Shown: piece after piece, positions 62,810-64,000 of the stretch
Numbering within the stretch: position 1 is the stretch's first letter
How the letters are laid out: each line of letters starts with the position of its first letter
Assembly: GCF_014297285.1 (NCBI RefSeq)
Contig: NZ_JACOQI010000007.1
Coordinates: 62,001 to 126,000, forward strand
Direction of reading: 5' to 3'
Length of the DNA: 64,000 nt
Source of the DNA: Dysosmobacter segnis
GTDB lineage: Bacteria; Bacillota; Clostridia; Oscillospirales; Oscillospiraceae
Program-made: the position numbers and the translations under genes
Notes under the pieces: generated by a model
Databases searched by the model: none
The model's input: only the letters and a program-made list of their open reading frames with translations
Told to the model about the DNA's origin: nothing

Positions 62810-63250
62810 TTATTTCCGCCGGACCCGGATCTTGAAGCAGTTCCGACCCGTGACCACGTGTTCTACCGCAATGGAATACTTGATCTCCATGAGTCCGCCC
62901 CGCTCCGTCAGGTTATGAAGCAGGCGGCTGGTCTGAATATCCACGGACAGTTCACCGTACGGCGTTTCATACAGGGAGGTGTGCTGCCGCCCCTCCTCAA
63001 ACACCATCTGAGAGTTGACGCTGCCGCTGCGCCGCAGGATCACCCGGCCGGGGCCGATCTCAAAGGTGGTGAGGGTCCCCTCCATGCCGGTAAGCTCTGT
63101 CTCCTGATAGCTCAGAAGGAAGCCGTCCTCCGTCTGTTCCAGTGTTCCCTCCGTCATCAGCTCCGTGGCGTTGGGGTCCACATCATCAAAATACTGTTCT
63201 CCCCGGACGGAGATCATCACCGGGAGCTTTTCTTGTTCAATACTGTTCAA
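62810..63250 (-). CDS. DUF1934 beta-barrel protein
   Basis: 146 residues with almost all-beta content; DGFLLSYQETELTGMEGTLT and GGLMEIKYSIAVEH match the calycin-like DUF1934 family, often found next to argS as in Bacillus YwiB. Function unknown. It overlaps the end of murI by 14 bp. Confidence 0.85.
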   Translation of the reverse strand: MNSIEQEKLPVMISVRGEQYFDDVDPNATELMTEGTLEQTEDGFLLSYQETELTGMEGTLTTFEIGPGRVILRRSGSVNSQMVFEEGRQHTSLYETPYGELSVDIQTSRLLHNLTERGGLMEIKYSIAVEHVVTGRNCFKIRVRRK

Positions 63251-64000
63251 TGTCGATCCTCTCCGCCCCCCGGCTCAGGGGTTCTTCCAAAAATACCGCG
63301 GCCAGCTTCTCAAAATCCTCCGGCCGGTCGCTGACATAAAAGCGGGTTTCGCCCTGCTGCCGGTCCGTAAGCCGGCCCTCTGCCGCAAGCTGCTGCCGCA
63401 GTGCCCGGGCCGAGGCCGCGCCGGAGTCGATCAGGGTGACGCCGGGGCCGCAGATCTCCCCGATGATGTCTTTCAGCAAGGGGTAATGGGTGCAGCCCAG
63501 AATCAGCGTATCCACGCCGGCTTCTATCAGCGGCGTCAGGTATTCCCGGGCCACCGTCTCGATGACCACATCCCCCTGCCGGAACCGGCCGTTCTCCACC
63601 AGCGGGACAAACAGCGGGCAGGGCTGGCTGACCACCTGCACATCGGCGTCCAGACCCTTCAGAGTTCGTTCGTAAGCTCCGGAGCGAGCGGAGGCCAATG
63701 TGGCGATCATGCCGATCTTTTTATTTTTTGTGACAGCCAGCGCCTCCCGGCAAGAGGGCTCCACCACGCCCAACACAGGCAGATCATTTTCCTTCCGCAA
63801 AGTATCCAGAGAGGTGGAGGTCACTGTGCCGCAGGCGATCAGAACCGCCTTCAGGTCAAAGGACCGGAGAAAGGCGATGTCCTGACGGGCATATTTCAAA
63901 AGGGTCTCCCGGGAACGTCCGCCGTATGGCACCCGGGCGGTATCTCCAAAGTAGATCAGATCCTCTCCCGGCAGCAGACGCCGCAGGGCCTTCACCGCTG
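63237..64000 (-). CDS. murI: Glutamate racemase, N-terminus outside window
   Basis: Supplies D-glutamate for peptidoglycan. The frame is open to the window edge; about 20 N-terminal residues with the first substrate loop are missing. Present are IYFGDTARVPYG, the first catalytic Cys in LIACGT and the second in LGCTHYPLL. The usual ACNT reads ACGT, so a conserved Asn is Gly. This variation may mark a subgroup; activity is not certain. Confidence 0.88.
   Translation of the reverse strand, partial: AVKALRRLLPGEDLIYFGDTARVPYGGRSRETLLKYARQDIAFLRSFDLKAVLIACGTVTSTSLDTLRKENDLPVLGVVEPSCREALAVTKNKKIGMIATLASARSGAYERTLKGLDADVQVVSQPCPLFVPLVENGRFRQGDVVIETVAREYLTPLIEAGVDTLILGCTHYPLLKDIIGEICGPGVTLIDSGAASARALRQQLAAEGRLTDRQQGETRFYVSDRPEDFEKLAAVFLEEPLSRGAERIDIEQY

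Overview
The window looks like chromosomal DNA of a Gram-positive anaerobe of the class Clostridia, most likely the order Oscillospirales. Evidence for this is the Firmicutes-type S10-spc-alpha ribosomal gene order with adk, map, a KOW protein and infA inside it, zinc-type S14 and L36, an Rnf complex, a thiolase under apparent Rex control, an S-box riboswitch before metK, and a type III glutamine synthetase. Genus or species cannot be fixed from this sequence alone. Both window edges cut genes: a parvulin-type foldase on the left and glutamate racemase on the right.

Layout. 1-7.7 kb: foldase fragment, acetyl-CoA acetyltransferase behind a strong promoter with three Rex-like palindromes, a PerR/Fur regulator, ribosome hibernation factor, GAPDH, a degenerate histidine-kinase-like ATPase, MnmA and a 59-residue small protein. 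7.9-10.5 kb: a metal-efflux operon (CadC-like ArsR repressor, free HMA metallochaperone, P-type ATPase) with a CzrA-like operator. 10.7-16.8 kb: a thioesterase, a DUF4340/response regulator/kinase operon, a YtrA-like GntR-ABC exporter operon with a palindromic operator, and a small-multidrug-export protein. 17.1-18.4 kb: three translationally coupled genes, two of them zinc-ribbon proteins, of unknown role. 18.6-21.7 kb: a decayed solute-binding-protein plus membrane-sensor/HTH pair carrying two one-base deletions and a nonsense codon. 21.9-27.1 kb: rnfCDGEAB. 27.5-33.3 kb: DUF975, a MocR regulator lacking its PLP lysine, an EamA permease and a large solitary adenine-type DNA methyltransferase. 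33.3-37.1 kb: divergent metK (SAM riboswitch) and glnA (leader with two terminators). 37.3-53.3 kb: 32 ribosomal-region genes on the minus strand, with three structured non-coding leaders (before rpsJ, before rplC, before rpsH). 53.8-64 kb: HIT, GNAT, prfC, a tiny RHH regulator facing a small gene, a group of small metabolic genes, azlCD, argS, DUF1934 and murI.

The most unusual signal is not a gene. A structured ~160-nt repeat occurs four times (3644, 6121, 7741 and 16945). Each copy begins directly after an intrinsic-terminator hairpin. In three of the four copies a second hairpin follows whose stem matches the first at that locus but differs between loci. The core keeps a long perfect inverted repeat with a compensatory base change between copies, while the reading frame is not kept. 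This suggests a terminator-associated mobile or RNA element.

Functionally the window joins core translation (ribosomal proteins, RF3, ArgS, MnmA, HPF) with anaerobic energy metabolism (GAPDH, thiolase, Rnf ion pump), nitrogen and methyl supply (GlnN, MetK), and small accessory transport and regulatory modules.
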